From Parahalioglobus pacificus (GTDB lineage: Bacteria; Pseudomonadota; Gammaproteobacteria; Pseudomonadales; Halieaceae), in assembly GCF_014652275.1 (NCBI RefSeq), contig NZ_BMYM01000001.1:1240001-1304000 (forward strand): DNA of 64,000 bases, given 5' to 3'. Both the position numbers and the translations under genes were made by a program. This document shows positions 1-8,999 of this stretch, one piece after another. Each line of letters begins with the position of its first letter. Positions within the stretch are counted from its first letter, which is position 1. The notes beneath the pieces were generated by a model that saw only the letters and a program-made list of their open reading frames with translations, had not been told where the DNA came from and ran no database searches.

Positions 1-110
1 ACAGATCATTGATTTAGAACAGATTTTGCACAGCCGACAGGTTAAACAATGTGCGCAGTTAACCCCGCCGGCGCCGGGACTGAGGATACGCGGGAAAAGC
101 GAGAGAGGAC

Positions 111-128
111 GGCCGCCGAACGGCGGCC
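111..128 (-). terminator. hairpin downstream of gap
   Basis: Perfect 7-bp inverted repeat (GGCCGCC, loop GAAC, GGCGGCC) 16 bases past the gap stop codon. In the gap direction it is followed by a pyrimidine-rich stretch and TTTT further on rather than an immediate T run, so it is a plausible but not textbook intrinsic terminator. Confidence 0.5.
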
Positions 129-143
129 GAAGAAGTCGCTGGC

Positions 144-1613
144 CTAGCCCTTTTTCGGGTAGGTCGCATAGGCAATACCGGCCATTTGCTCCAGTATGCG
201 GTGCACCTGGCAGCTATAACCAAACTCATTGTCGTACCACAGGTAAACAACGGCTTGGGTGCCATTCACGATAGTCGCCTGCGCGTCATAAACACAGGCC
301 GTGCGTGAGCCCACAAAGTCCGTCGACACCACCTCAGGCGAGTTCGAGTAGTCAATCTGCTTGCGCATGGTTGAGTGCAGCGCCATGTTGCGCATGTACT
401 CATTGAGCGCCTCTTTGGTGGTTTCGCGGCCCAGCGTGATGTTAAGGATGGCCATAGAGACGTTGGGCGTTGGAACACGAATGGCGTTGCCTGTCAGCTT
501 CCCGGCCAACTGCGGCAGGACCTTGGCAACAGCCTTGGCAGCACCGGTCTCGGTGAGCACCATGTTCAGTGGTGCACTGCGACCGCGGCGATCGGCCTTG
601 TGGTAGTTGTCGATCAAGTTCTGGTCATTGGTGAACGCGTGAACCGTCTCAACGTGCCCCGTGACAATACCGTACTCATCGTCCAGCGCCTTCAGCGGCG
701 GTACAATAGCATTGGTGGTACAAGATGCGGCCGAAATGATGGTGTCATTGGCACCAATGATGTCATTGTTGATGCCGGCAACGACGTTTTTCATATCGCC
801 CTTGCCCGGCGCGGTCAGGATAACCTTGCTCACACCATTGGATTTCAGGTGCAGGGACAGGCCAGCCTCGTCACGCCACACACCGGTGTTGTCAATGACA
901 ATCGCGTTGTTGATACCGTACTCGTTGTAATCGATGCTGTCAGGCGAATCAGCGTAGATCACCTTGACCTCATTGCCGTTGGCAACAAAGGACTGACGCT
1001 CCTCGTCGACACGAATGGTGCCATCGAAGGCGCCGTGAACAGAGTCGCGACGCAGCAGGCTGGCGCGCTTCACCAGATCGTTGGGCGCTTTGCCCTTGCG
1101 AACAACAATCGCCTTCAGACGGAGACAATCACCACCGTCGGTTTTGTCGATCAGGATTCGGGCCATCAGGCGACCGATTCGGCCAAAGCCGTAAAGCACC
1201 ACATCCACCGGCTCATCCACTGGCTTGGCGCCGGCGCCCACCAGATCGGCCACTTCAGCAGCGACATACTCCTGAATGCTCATGCCTGAGCCTTCGCCCT
1301 TGTCGTAGTAATTAACGGCAAGGCGGCCCACGTCGATGTGGGCGGGGCCGAGATTCAGCTCGGACAGGGCCTGCAGGACCGGGAAGGTTTCGAATTCGGA
1401 CAGCTCGTTCTCTTCGACCTGGCGCACATAGCGATGCGCTTTCATGATCTCCAGTACTGACTGATTGACCAGCGAACGACCGTAGATGTAGCACTTTACG
1501 TTACTCTCGCGGGCCATTCGACCAACGAGCGGGATCATGCCCTCGGCCAACGCTTCGCGCTCTTTCCAGTCCTTGAAGTAATCGTCGGGGCGTTCCCGCT
1601 TGCGCTCGTTCAC
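144..1613 (-). CDS. gap: glyceraldehyde-3-phosphate dehydrogenase with N-terminal extension
   Basis: NAD(P)-dependent GAPDH of central carbon metabolism, interconverting glyceraldehyde-3-phosphate and 1,3-bisphosphoglycerate in the cytosol. The Rossmann motif GFGRIGR lies at residues 142-148, and the catalytic cysteine is Cys298 in SAASCTTN. At 489 aa it is about 150 residues longer than the usual 330-340 aa enzyme, because some 135 residues precede the nucleotide-binding fold. This long form is the one known next to mfd in Pseudomonas, so the extension is a family trait rather than a misplaced start. It is transcribed divergently from mfd across a 155-bp gap. Whether it works in glycolysis or gluconeogenesis cannot be read from the sequence. 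Confidence 0.93.
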   Translation of the reverse strand: MNERKRERPDDYFKDWKEREALAEGMIPLVGRMARESNVKCYIYGRSLVNQSVLEIMKAHRYVRQVEENELSEFETFPVLQALSELNLGPAHIDVGRLAVNYYDKGEGSGMSIQEYVAAEVADLVGAGAKPVDEPVDVVLYGFGRIGRLMARILIDKTDGGDCLRLKAIVVRKGKAPNDLVKRASLLRRDSVHGAFDGTIRVDEERQSFVANGNEVKVIYADSPDSIDYNEYGINNAIVIDNTGVWRDEAGLSLHLKSNGVSKVILTAPGKGDMKNVVAGINNDIIGANDTIISAASCTTNAIVPPLKALDDEYGIVTGHVETVHAFTNDQNLIDNYHKADRRGRSAPLNMVLTETGAAKAVAKVLPQLAGKLTGNAIRVPTPNVSMAILNITLGRETTKEALNEYMRNMALHSTMRKQIDYSNSPEVVSTDFVGSRTACVYDAQATIVNGTQAVVYLWYDNEFGYSCQVHRILEQMAGIAYATYPKKG

Positions 1614-1640
1614 TCTGGCTACCTTTAATGGGTGGTTTCA

Positions 1641-1675
1641 GGGGGCGCGTATTATCCAATCAAGACCGCGCCCCC
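1641..1675. repeat. GC-rich inverted repeat between gap and mfd
   Basis: GGGGGCGCG at 1641-1649 and CGCGCCCCC at 1667-1675 form a perfect 9-bp inverted repeat with a 17-base AT-richer spacer. It lies in the divergent gap/mfd promoter region, 27 bases upstream of the gap start, so it may fold in the gap leader or bind a regulator. No known site was recognised. Confidence 0.45.
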
Positions 1676-1698
1676 GCAAGCACCGCGGCGGGTAATTG

Positions 1699-1727
1699 TT
1701 GGTGGCGCAGCGCCCCTCCCGTACAAT
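1699..1727 (+). promoter_or_regulatory. predicted sigma-70 promoter of mfd
   Basis: TTGGTG (-35) and TACAAT (-10) are separated by 17 bp, and the -10 ends 41 bases before the mfd start codon. It is the best match in the gap/mfd intergenic region. Prediction by eye only. Confidence 0.45.
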
Positions 1728-1768
1728 ATCGCGCTCCAATTTTTAGCGCTCTCATCAGGCTGCCCTGA

Positions 1769-4700
1769 ATGTTCAAGGAACTCGTCGCCTCATCTCCATG
1801 GCCCGCCAAAGCTGGCACGCGAACCGCTATTGGCCCCTTACCCGGCGCTGCGCCCGCAGCCTGCATAGCGGAACTTGCCTCCAGCGATCAGCTGCTTTTA
1901 GTCATTACAGCCGATAACACGGCCGCGCTCGGATTGGAAAGAGAATTGCCGTTCTTCCTGGGCGACGGCGTCGACATCCTCACATTGCCTGACTGGGAAA
2001 CCCTGCCCTACGACAACTTTTCTCCCCATCAGGACATCATTTCAGAGCGACTGGAGACGTTCCACAGGCTGCCTACCCTGCGCAGCGGCGTACTCATCGT
2101 CTCAGTGTCCACCCTGATGCATCGCTTGGCACCAACGGAGTACGTTGCCGGTGCGAGTTTACTGGTGGCGCCCGGGCAAACCCTGAAAGTAGACAGTTTC
2201 CGTAGCAATCTAGAGCGCAATGGCTATCGCAACGTGGACACTGTGTACGAACACGGGGAATTCGCTATTCGCGGTGCGCTTCTGGATATATTCCCCATGG
2301 GCAGCGACCTGCCCTACAGAATCGACCTGCTGGACGATGAGGTAGACACCCTGCGCACCTTTGACCCGGAAACCCAGCGCACTGTTGATCGTGTCGAAGA
2401 GATTCGCCTGCTGCCCGCGCGCGAATTCCCCTTGAATACCCAGGGCGTGGGCCGTTTCCAGATGAACTGGTACGAAGCTTTCGACGGAGATCCGGATAAC
2501 AGCCCCACCTTCACGGAAGTGTCAGCCGGGCGCGTCCCAGGCGGTTGCGAATACTATCTGCCGCTGTTCTTCGATACCTGCGCCAACCTGTTCGACTACC
2601 TCCCCGACAACACCGCCGTTGCAACCCTGGGTGACCACTACGATGCAGCGCGGAAGTTCTGGCAGGAAGTGTGTGATCGACACGAGGAATATGGCATTGA
2701 CCCGCGCAGGCCACTGCTGCCACCTGCGCGATGTTTTATCCCGGTCGAAGACCTGTACGCCAGCCTGGGCGAGCACTCAGTGCTTGAGATGCGCACCCAT
2801 AGCGAAGCCCCTGCACACCTGACCACAGCCCTTCTGCCACCGCCGACCCTTTCGTCCGGAGAGCGAGAAGGTGCTGCGGTCGAGCATTTCGCTGACTTTT
2901 TGAACAGCCACAGTGGGCGCGTGCTGCTGGTCGCCGAATCCGCGGGTCGGCGGGAAATTCTTCTGGAAAGCCTTGCCGCCCAGGACCTTACCCCGGCCAG
3001 CACCGAGAACTGGCAATCCTTCCTGGCGTCCGACGAAGCCTTGGCTATCGCCACAGCTCCCCTGGACCGTGGCATTTACTCGGACGACGGCTCTCCGGTT
3101 CTGGTATCAGAATCGCAGCTGTTTGGCGCACGCGTGGCGCAGCGCAGGCGTCGCAAGCGTGAGGAATCGACCGATAGCACCACCGTTTTCCGTGACTTGC
3201 ATGAGTTGCGCGAAGGCGTTCCCGTGGTCCACCTGGAACACGGTGTAGGCCGCTATCTAGGACTGCAGTCACTGTCGGTCGATGGGGAGGAAAACGAGTT
3301 CCTGGCACTGGAGTATGCTGAGGGCGCCAAGCTTTATGTCCCGGTGGGCTCGTTGCACCTGATCAGCCGTTACGCCGGTAGCGACCCTAACCTCGCACCC
3401 TTGCACAGACTGGGCTCAGAGCAATGGGAAAAAGCACGGCGCAAAGCCAGCGAGAAAGCGAGCGACATCGCCGCTCAACTGCTAGATGTCTACGCCCGCC
3501 GGGAAGCTAGACAGGGCTATGCCTTTGCACTGGACGATACCGCCTATGAGCGATTCGCCGCCGGTTTTCCTTTCGAGGAAACGCCAGATCAGGAGACGGC
3601 GATCAATGCAGTGATCGCCGACATGCGTGGCCCGGGCGTCATGGACAGGCTGGTTTGTGGTGACGTGGGATTCGGCAAAACAGAAGTGGCGATGCGCGCC
3701 GCCTTCGTTGCCGCTCAGGCGGGCAAGCAGGTTGCTGTTCTGGTGCCTACCACCCTACTCGCCCAGCAGCATTACAAGTCGTTCTGCGACCGCTTCGCGG
3801 ACTGGCCCGTGAGCATCGATGTGATCTCACGGTTCAAAACCACGAAAGAGATCAATGATGTGAATCGCCGCCTGGGCACGGGTGACATTGATATCCTGGT
3901 GGGCACCCATAAGCTGCTGCAAAGCGACTTCAACTTCAACGATCTCGGACTACTCGTGATCGATGAGGAGCATCGTTTCGGGGTTAAGCAGAAAGAAGCC
4001 ATCAAGGCACTGCGTGCCGAGGTCGACATTCTGACGCTCACTGCAACCCCCATTCCCCGCACGCTGAACATGGCACTGGGCGGTCTCAGAGACCTGTCTA
4101 TTATCGCCACGCCTCCGGCCAGGCGTCTGTCCATCAAGACTTTTGTTCGCGAACACAACATTGCACTGGTCAAAGAGGCGGTACTGAGGGAAACCCTGCG
4201 CGGCGGGCAAGTGTATTTTCTCCACAATGAGGTTAAGACGATCGAGGAAACAGCCCGGAAACTGCGCGAGCTGCTGCCTGATCTCTCGGTGGGTGTCGCC
4301 CACGGTCAGATGCGCGAGACCGAGCTTGAGCAGGTGATGTCAGCTTTTTATCACCAGCGCCATCACATCCTGGTGTGCACCACCATCATTGAAACCGGCA
4401 TTGACATCCCCAATGCCAACACCATCATCATCGAGCGCGCAGATCGTTTTGGTCTTGCTCAGCTGCATCAACTTCGCGGACGTGTGGGACGCTCGCACCA
4501 CCAGGCCTACGCCTACTTATTGTGTCCGCCACAGTCTGCAATGACGGGCGACGCAGTTAAGCGGCTTGAGGCTATTGAAGCCGCAGGCGATCTCGGTGCT
4601 GGCTACCTGCTGGCAACCCATGACCTGGAGATTCGCGGTGCTGGCGAGTTGCTGGGCGATGAACAGAGCGGCCAGATCCACAGTGTGGGCTTCTCGTTGT

Positions 4701-5233
4701 ACATGGACATGCTGAACCGCGCGGTGGACGCTTTGCGCCGCGGTGACATTCCGGATGTTGATGCGCCACTGGATCCCGGCACCGAGGTCAACCTCAATGT
4801 ACCCGCGTTGATCCCGGATGATTACCTGCCCGACACCAATAGTCGGCTTGTCCTGTACAAGCGCATCGCCGCTGCACAGGGTGAGACCGCGCTGCGTGAC
4901 ATCCAGGTGGAAATGATCGATCGCTTTGGCCTGCTGCCGTCGCAGGTGAATAATTTGTTCTCCCAGGCGAGATTGCGGCAACTGGCGGATGGACTTGGAA
5001 TCGCAGGCATCGATGTGGGCGCCGCGGGCGCGACCGTCGAATTCAGGGAGTCCACGCAGATCGACCCGATGTTCCTGGTGCGAAAAGTGCAGAGCGACCC
5101 CAAGACGTATCAGTTGGCGGGGCCTACGCGTCTGAAAATCAATCGATCGCTGGAAGATGTAGCAAAACGCCAGCAGTTCGTGGAAGAATTACTGCAGGAT
5201 TTTGCCGCGAACGCTACAGACAACGCTGCCTGA
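1769..5233 (+). CDS. mfd: transcription-repair coupling factor Mfd
   Basis: Mfd displaces RNA polymerase stalled at DNA lesions and recruits UvrA for nucleotide excision repair. The 1154-aa length matches the family. The N-terminal part carries the UvrB-homology region, followed by the RNA-polymerase-interacting region (about residues 475-560, beginning LREGVPVVHLEHGVGRYLG). The translocase has Walker A GDVGFGKT near residue 631 and the DEEH box at residues 732-735. QLRGRVGR of motif VI is also present, and the TRCF C-terminal domain ends the protein. The chosen ATG fits the expected N-terminus but has no strong Shine-Dalgarno sequence. csiV follows 35 bp downstream and may be co-transcribed. 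Confidence 0.98.
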   Translation: MFKELVASSPWPAKAGTRTAIGPLPGAAPAACIAELASSDQLLLVITADNTAALGLERELPFFLGDGVDILTLPDWETLPYDNFSPHQDIISERLETFHRLPTLRSGVLIVSVSTLMHRLAPTEYVAGASLLVAPGQTLKVDSFRSNLERNGYRNVDTVYEHGEFAIRGALLDIFPMGSDLPYRIDLLDDEVDTLRTFDPETQRTVDRVEEIRLLPAREFPLNTQGVGRFQMNWYEAFDGDPDNSPTFTEVSAGRVPGGCEYYLPLFFDTCANLFDYLPDNTAVATLGDHYDAARKFWQEVCDRHEEYGIDPRRPLLPPARCFIPVEDLYASLGEHSVLEMRTHSEAPAHLTTALLPPPTLSSGEREGAAVEHFADFLNSHSGRVLLVAESAGRREILLESLAAQDLTPASTENWQSFLASDEALAIATAPLDRGIYSDDGSPVLVSESQLFGARVAQRRRRKREESTDSTTVFRDLHELREGVPVVHLEHGVGRYLGLQSLSVDGEENEFLALEYAEGAKLYVPVGSLHLISRYAGSDPNLAPLHRLGSEQWEKARRKASEKASDIAAQLLDVYARREARQGYAFALDDTAYERFAAGFPFEETPDQETAINAVIADMRGPGVMDRLVCGDVGFGKTEVAMRAAFVAAQAGKQVAVLVPTTLLAQQHYKSFCDRFADWPVSIDVISRFKTTKEINDVNRRLGTGDIDILVGTHKLLQSDFNFNDLGLLVIDEEHRFGVKQKEAIKALRAEVDILTLTATPIPRTLNMALGGLRDLSIIATPPARRLSIKTFVREHNIALVKEAVLRETLRGGQVYFLHNEVKTIEETARKLRELLPDLSVGVAHGQMRETELEQVMSAFYHQRHHILVCTTIIETGIDIPNANTIIIERADRFGLAQLHQLRGRVGRSHHQAYAYLLCPPQSAMTGDAVKRLEAIEAAGDLGAGYLLATHDLEIRGAGELLGDEQSGQIHSVGFSLYMDMLNRAVDALRRGDIPDVDAPLDPGTEVNLNVPALIPDDYLPDTNSRLVLYKRIAAAQGETALRDIQVEMIDRFGLLPSQVNNLFSQARLRQLADGLGIAGIDVGAAGATVEFRESTQIDPMFLVRKVQSDPKTYQLAGPTRLKINRSLEDVAKRQQFVEELLQDFAANATDNAA

Positions 5234-5268
5234 GCCCGCGACCTTTTTGAGACTACAAGGATTCGACT

Positions 5269-6420
5269 ATGGGTCGCATCGCCATCGCCCTGTTGTGCAC
5301 TCTGCACACCGTCACAGCACTTGCACAAGCGGACGACGCACGCTGGTTCAAAGTGGAACTGCTGATATTTTCACAGGGCGACCCCGCAGCCAGCAGTGAG
5401 CTATGGCCGCCAGAGCCTTCCCTGGACTACCCCGATGATTATCGCTTCATCCGCGACCTGGCTGCGGAAGAGAAGCACCGGGAGTCATGGCCGGACGCGC
5501 AAGAAAGCATCGATGAGCGCGGCATTCAAACGCTGACGCTACCTGTGCCCGTCACCGAAGACGAGAGAGCGGAGATCGCTGATGCAGATATCCCGCTGCG
5601 TGAGAGCGCCGCAGACGCTAGTAACGCCCTGCCCCAGGCCCCGAACACGGCCGCAACAGGCATCGCATCAACTGTATCCAACGCTGAGACCGAAACGCCG
5701 CTGAGACCCACGCCGTGGATTCGGCAGCCCTCGGGCGATCTTGAGTTTCGCGGCAAGGCTGCCTATATGCAGCGCACTGGCAAGTACCAAATCCTATTCC
5801 ATGAAAGCTGGGTACAGCCCATGTCGGGCGAGAATGATAGCGCCAGCATTATTGTCGACCGGTCCGGCGACAACCAGAACTGGCCGCGCCTACAAGGTAG
5901 CGTCAAGGTTTACCTGTCACGCTACCTGCATATTGCAACCGACTTGTGGCTGAATACGGTGGGCGAATACATCGACGCAGACTGGGCCATGCCTGCACCG
6001 CCGTGGTCACCGCAGTCGCTGGTGCTGGTAGAACCACAGCCTGCCTCTGATACGCTCGGGGGCAGCTCACTGCCCGGCACGGGTTTTAATGTAACCTCAC
6101 CCTACCCCGCGGTAGATCAGAGCTCGGCACTAGCTGTAGAAGAACAGGGGCCCACTGATTCAATGACAGGCAACGCAGAACTCTCAGGTGAGGAAGCTGC
6201 GGCAGAACAACCCATCTACCCTTGGCGACACGCCATTCGGCTGAAAGATCGCAGGCGTATGCGCAGCAATGAAGTGCATTACCTGGACCACCCATTAATG
6301 GGTGTAGTTATTAAGCTGACGCCCATGCGCGACGAAGAGTTAGAGAGCATGGCACTGGCAGAGGCCCAGGCTATGGCAGCGCGGACCGAAGCGGGCCAGT
6401 TACTCACCCTGGAACGCTAG
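5269..6420 (+). CDS. csiV: CsiV-family periplasmic protein
   Basis: Member of the CsiV family (cell shape integrity, first described in Vibrio), periplasmic proteins linked to peptidoglycan assembly. A signal peptide covers about residues 1-21, ending LAQA. The conserved N-terminal block WFKVELLIFSQ follows, then a variable acidic/alanine-rich middle and the C-terminal conserved part around YQILFHESWVQPM and GSVKVYLSRYLH (about residues 170-230). RBS AAGGA lies 7 bases before the ATG. The position after mfd is conserved in pseudomonads. Its stop codon shares the palindrome CTAG with the stop of the convergent phosphorylase gene, so the two 3' ends overlap. The function in this organism is inferred from the family. 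Confidence 0.85.
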   Translation: MGRIAIALLCTLHTVTALAQADDARWFKVELLIFSQGDPAASSELWPPEPSLDYPDDYRFIRDLAAEEKHRESWPDAQESIDERGIQTLTLPVPVTEDERAEIADADIPLRESAADASNALPQAPNTAATGIASTVSNAETETPLRPTPWIRQPSGDLEFRGKAAYMQRTGKYQILFHESWVQPMSGENDSASIIVDRSGDNQNWPRLQGSVKVYLSRYLHIATDLWLNTVGEYIDADWAMPAPPWSPQSLVLVEPQPASDTLGGSSLPGTGFNVTSPYPAVDQSSALAVEEQGPTDSMTGNAELSGEEAAAEQPIYPWRHAIRLKDRRRMRSNEVHYLDHPLMGVVIKLTPMRDEELESMALAEAQAMAARTEAGQLLTLER

Positions 6421-7166
6421 TTACCGTAGAAGCGGTGTGCCAGTGCCGCGATCAACGTGCCCACAACGCCGGACTCGCGCTGCAGAATCTCGACGATGGT
6501 ATCAAGCGATAGCGGCCTATCATCCATACCCGACGCGGCGTTAACCACCATGCAGACGGAGGCATAGGCAATCCCCGCTTCCATGGCGAGCGCCGCTTCC
6601 GGCATGCCGGTCATCCCCACAAGGTTGCAGCCATCGCGCTGCATCCTTCGTATCTCAGCAGCGGTCTCCAGGCGCGGCCCCTGAGTGGCACCGTAGGTGC
6701 CGTGATCCACGTGCTCCAGCGCCAGTTCCCGTGCCGTTTCTATCAGTTGCTGGCGAAGCCCCTGGTCATAGGGATGCGCGAAGTCGATGTACTGAATCTG
6801 CCCGCTATTACCCGCTTCAAAGGTGTGCTCGCGGCCCCAGGTGTAATCGATAATCTGATCGGGGATCACCAGCGCGCCGGGGTGCATGGGTAAGCCAATG
6901 CCACCCACCGCATTCACACCGATCAGATGCGTCACACCAACCTGGGCCAACGCATGAACATTTGCGCGATAGTTCACCAAATGGGGAGGTGTGGGATTGA
7001 CCTGTCCATGCCGGTGCAAAAACACCAGTGGCTGCCCTGCTATCTGGCCGACTACCGGGGCCTGGGTAGGCGCGCCGTAAGGCGTCTCAATAGGCGCCTG
7101 TTCACTCCCTGAAAAGTCCGGCAGCGTGTCCATGCCTGTGCCACCGACCACGCCCAGCAGATTCAT
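6417..7166 (-). CDS. mtnP: S-methyl-5'-thioinosine (or -adenosine) phosphorylase
   Basis: Purine nucleoside phosphorylase-family enzyme that splits a 5'-methylthionucleoside with phosphate in polyamine and methionine salvage. The phosphate-binding loop VVGGTGMD is at residues 6-13, and the substrate-binding block GMTGMPEAALAMEAG falls at about residues 180-194. Downstream, where adenosine-specific MTAPs have an aspartate pair that reads the 6-amino group, this protein has VVNAASG. This suggests a 6-oxopurine substrate (methylthioinosine), as known for the Pseudomonas enzyme at the same locus. Length (249 aa) is normal. The start codon overlaps the mscS stop in ATGA, so the two genes are translationally coupled. 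Confidence 0.88.
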   Translation of the reverse strand: MNLLGVVGGTGMDTLPDFSGSEQAPIETPYGAPTQAPVVGQIAGQPLVFLHRHGQVNPTPPHLVNYRANVHALAQVGVTHLIGVNAVGGIGLPMHPGALVIPDQIIDYTWGREHTFEAGNSGQIQYIDFAHPYDQGLRQQLIETARELALEHVDHGTYGATQGPRLETAAEIRRMQRDGCNLVGMTGMPEAALAMEAGIAYASVCMVVNAASGMDDRPLSLDTIVEILQRESGVVGTLIAALAHRFYGN

Positions 7167-8266
7167 ACTACGGGCTCCTCGGGAGGCGTTACGTGCAGCG
7201 TCTGGGTGGGGAAAGCAACCTCAGCGCCGTGACCGGTGATGATGTCGAGAATCTTGAGCAACACGTCCTGTTTGATCTCGTGATACTCAACCCAGTTCAC
7301 TGTCTTGGTAAAGGTGTAAACGAAAAAGTCCAGCGATGAGGGGCCGAAGGATACGAAGTTGACGATGAGAGTCCGGGAAAGATCTATCTCTTCATGTTGC
7401 TCTAACATCGCACGCACATCGGCGACAATCTGCGGCAACTGTGCAGCATCGTCATAGCGAATACCGATGGTTTCGTAGATGCGTCGATTGAGCATCCGGG
7501 AGGGATTCTGTATCGAAATCTGGCTGAAGATCGCATTCGGCACATACAGCGGGCGCTGATCGAAGGTGCGGATGCGCGTCATACGCCAACCAATATCCTC
7601 AACCGTTCCCTCAATCTCCTGGTCCGGAGAGCGAATCCAGTCGCCGATGGTAAAGGGTCTATCGAGATAGATACTCAGGCCGCCGAAGAAATTCGCCAGC
7701 AGGTCCTTGGCGGCGAAGCCCACCGCGATGCCGCCAATGCCCCCGAAGGCCAGCAAACCCGAAATAGAGACGTCCAGCGACTGCAGGATCATTAGCCCTG
7801 TGAGTATCCACAGGGCAATGCGGCCGAGTTTGGCAGTGGCCCTGACAGTCGCCTTGTCAGTCGACTGTGTTCGCCCCCTGTCGGCCCGCAGCAACTCTTC
7901 TTCTGAGCCGGCAATCAGGCGATGCAGGAACCACGCGAGCACCAGCACAATCGCGGTGTCATAAGCCTGAAAGAGGTATTCACGCAGCCCGTCCGTCGCC
8001 GGATACACGCGCAGTACGAAGTAAACCACCACCACCCAGATCACGATGCGCAGCGGCGTCTCCAACGCGGTGACGAAGACATCATCCCAGTTCTGCTCGC
8101 TGGCATTGGCAATACGATGCAGGTGGTTAACCAGCGCCCCCAGTGCAAAGTGCCCCACCGCACCAGCAACCAATAAAAACAATACCGAGGCAAGCTCCAG
8201 TGTGATGCCCATGGCCTCACTGGCACCGAGTATGGCCCCGTGCAGTTGTTCGATCAGGTCGTGCAT
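7163..8266 (-). CDS. mechanosensitive ion channel, MscS family
   Basis: Small-conductance mechanosensitive channel protein of the inner membrane, which opens under hypo-osmotic membrane tension. Three hydrophobic segments occupy the first 130 residues. They are followed by a pore-lining helix rich in Gly/Ala (about residues 155-200, with FGGIGGIAVGFAAKDLLANF) and the cytoplasmic beta domain (FTIGDWI... onwards). The 367-aa length fits a medium MscS-type protein with extra N-terminal helices. It is followed directly by the phosphorylase gene with a 4-bp overlap. No physiological link between the two is evident. Confidence 0.92.
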   Translation of the reverse strand: MHDLIEQLHGAILGASEAMGITLELASVLFLLVAGAVGHFALGALVNHLHRIANASEQNWDDVFVTALETPLRIVIWVVVVYFVLRVYPATDGLREYLFQAYDTAIVLVLAWFLHRLIAGSEEELLRADRGRTQSTDKATVRATAKLGRIALWILTGLMILQSLDVSISGLLAFGGIGGIAVGFAAKDLLANFFGGLSIYLDRPFTIGDWIRSPDQEIEGTVEDIGWRMTRIRTFDQRPLYVPNAIFSQISIQNPSRMLNRRIYETIGIRYDDAAQLPQIVADVRAMLEQHEEIDLSRTLIVNFVSFGPSSLDFFVYTFTKTVNWVEYHEIKQDVLLKILDIITGHGAEVAFPTQTLHVTPPEEPVV

Positions 8267-8572
8267 GTACCCTCCTTATACGACTTGGCTGCACACTACG
8301 CCGCTGATGCTGTCGTGTCAGCCCCCGTGCTCATCGCTTAGACAATTTTCTCATACCCGGAGCTGTGCCTCGGCGGCTGTCGGCATATCGAATGCAGGCA
8401 ACGATTAATCGAAGTCTTGAAATGCGCGCTAAGCAATTGATCCTGTAACGAAAGTTTTCTGCCAATAGCCAGAGGGCATTTACATCGGCTGTTTTAGGCC
8501 GATTCTACATAATGGACAGCGATTCTTGACGTGATATTTTGAAGTGGAAAGCCCTTTGCGAGTGAGTCAATC
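8267..8572. other. intergenic region without a supported gene
   Basis: This 306-bp gap separates the divergent starts of mscS and the 105-aa gene. It is visibly richer in A+T than its surroundings. A short hairpin, CGGC-8-GCCG, lies near 8486-8501. No convincing -35/-10 pair, RNA gene or ORF was found. Confidence 0.6.
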
Positions 8573-8890
8573 ATGAAGATGCTAAGCCCGGACGTCGGTG
8601 GCTGGTACAAAGACCTGCAGTCAAACATGCTTTTTGAAGTGGTTGCCTGGGACCCTTCAAGTTTGACTATTGAAGCCCAGTATCTGGATGGCGAGGTCAC
8701 CGAATACGACTTGGATGCCTGGCGTCAGTTATTACTGCAGCGGGCAGAGGCCCCAGAAGATTGGCGCAGCGCCTATGAACTGGATGATGAGGATGGTCTG
8801 GATCCTGACCTGCCCTTCCACCCAGAAGACTGGAACAGCCCTATCAACAGTATCGAGCCTGATGCAATGTACGGTGTCGAGGAGTTCTAG
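8573..8890 (+). CDS. small acidic conserved protein (DUF6763-like)
   Basis: A 105-aa very acidic soluble protein without signal peptide, cysteines or membrane segment. The N-terminal half reads like a small beta-barrel (VGGWYKDLQSNMLFEVVAWD, then IEAQYLDGEVTEYDLDAW at about residues 34-51). The C-terminal half is proline- and aspartate-rich. The pattern recalls the uncharacterised family DUF6763 of gammaproteobacteria; that assignment is from memory and uncertain. No strong RBS is visible (GAGTGAG nearby). It sits 109 bp upstream of lexA in the same direction. No function can be given. Confidence 0.7.
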   Translation: MKMLSPDVGGWYKDLQSNMLFEVVAWDPSSLTIEAQYLDGEVTEYDLDAWRQLLLQRAEAPEDWRSAYELDDEDGLDPDLPFHPEDWNSPINSIEPDAMYGVEEF

Positions 8891-8937
8891 ACCCCCTCAC
8901 CCGCCGCGAGACCCGCACCAAGACCCACGCAAGGCGA

Positions 8938-8991
8938 TTGCACGTCGCGACAATCACTGTATATAATCACAGCATCTGTATAAAAACACAG
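8938..8991 (+). promoter_or_regulatory. lexA promoter with two LexA (SOS) boxes
   Basis: TTGCAC (8938-8943) and TATAAT (8962-8967), 18 bp apart, form a good sigma-70 promoter. Two sites fitting the gammaproteobacterial LexA consensus CTG-N10-CAG cover it: CTGTATATAATCACAG at 8957-8972, over the -10, and CTGTATAAAAACACAG at 8976-8991, over the predicted start. Their centres are 19 bp apart. This is the classical autoregulated lexA arrangement. The second box ends only 8 bases before the ATG, so the leader is very short. Confidence 0.92.
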
Positions 8992-8999
8992 GTGCTTAC

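Noticed and set aside
375-1289. 304-codon open frame on the plus strand across gap
   Set aside because: Exact antisense of the GAPDH coding sequence; long shadow frames are expected in GC-rich DNA and the translation has no domain.
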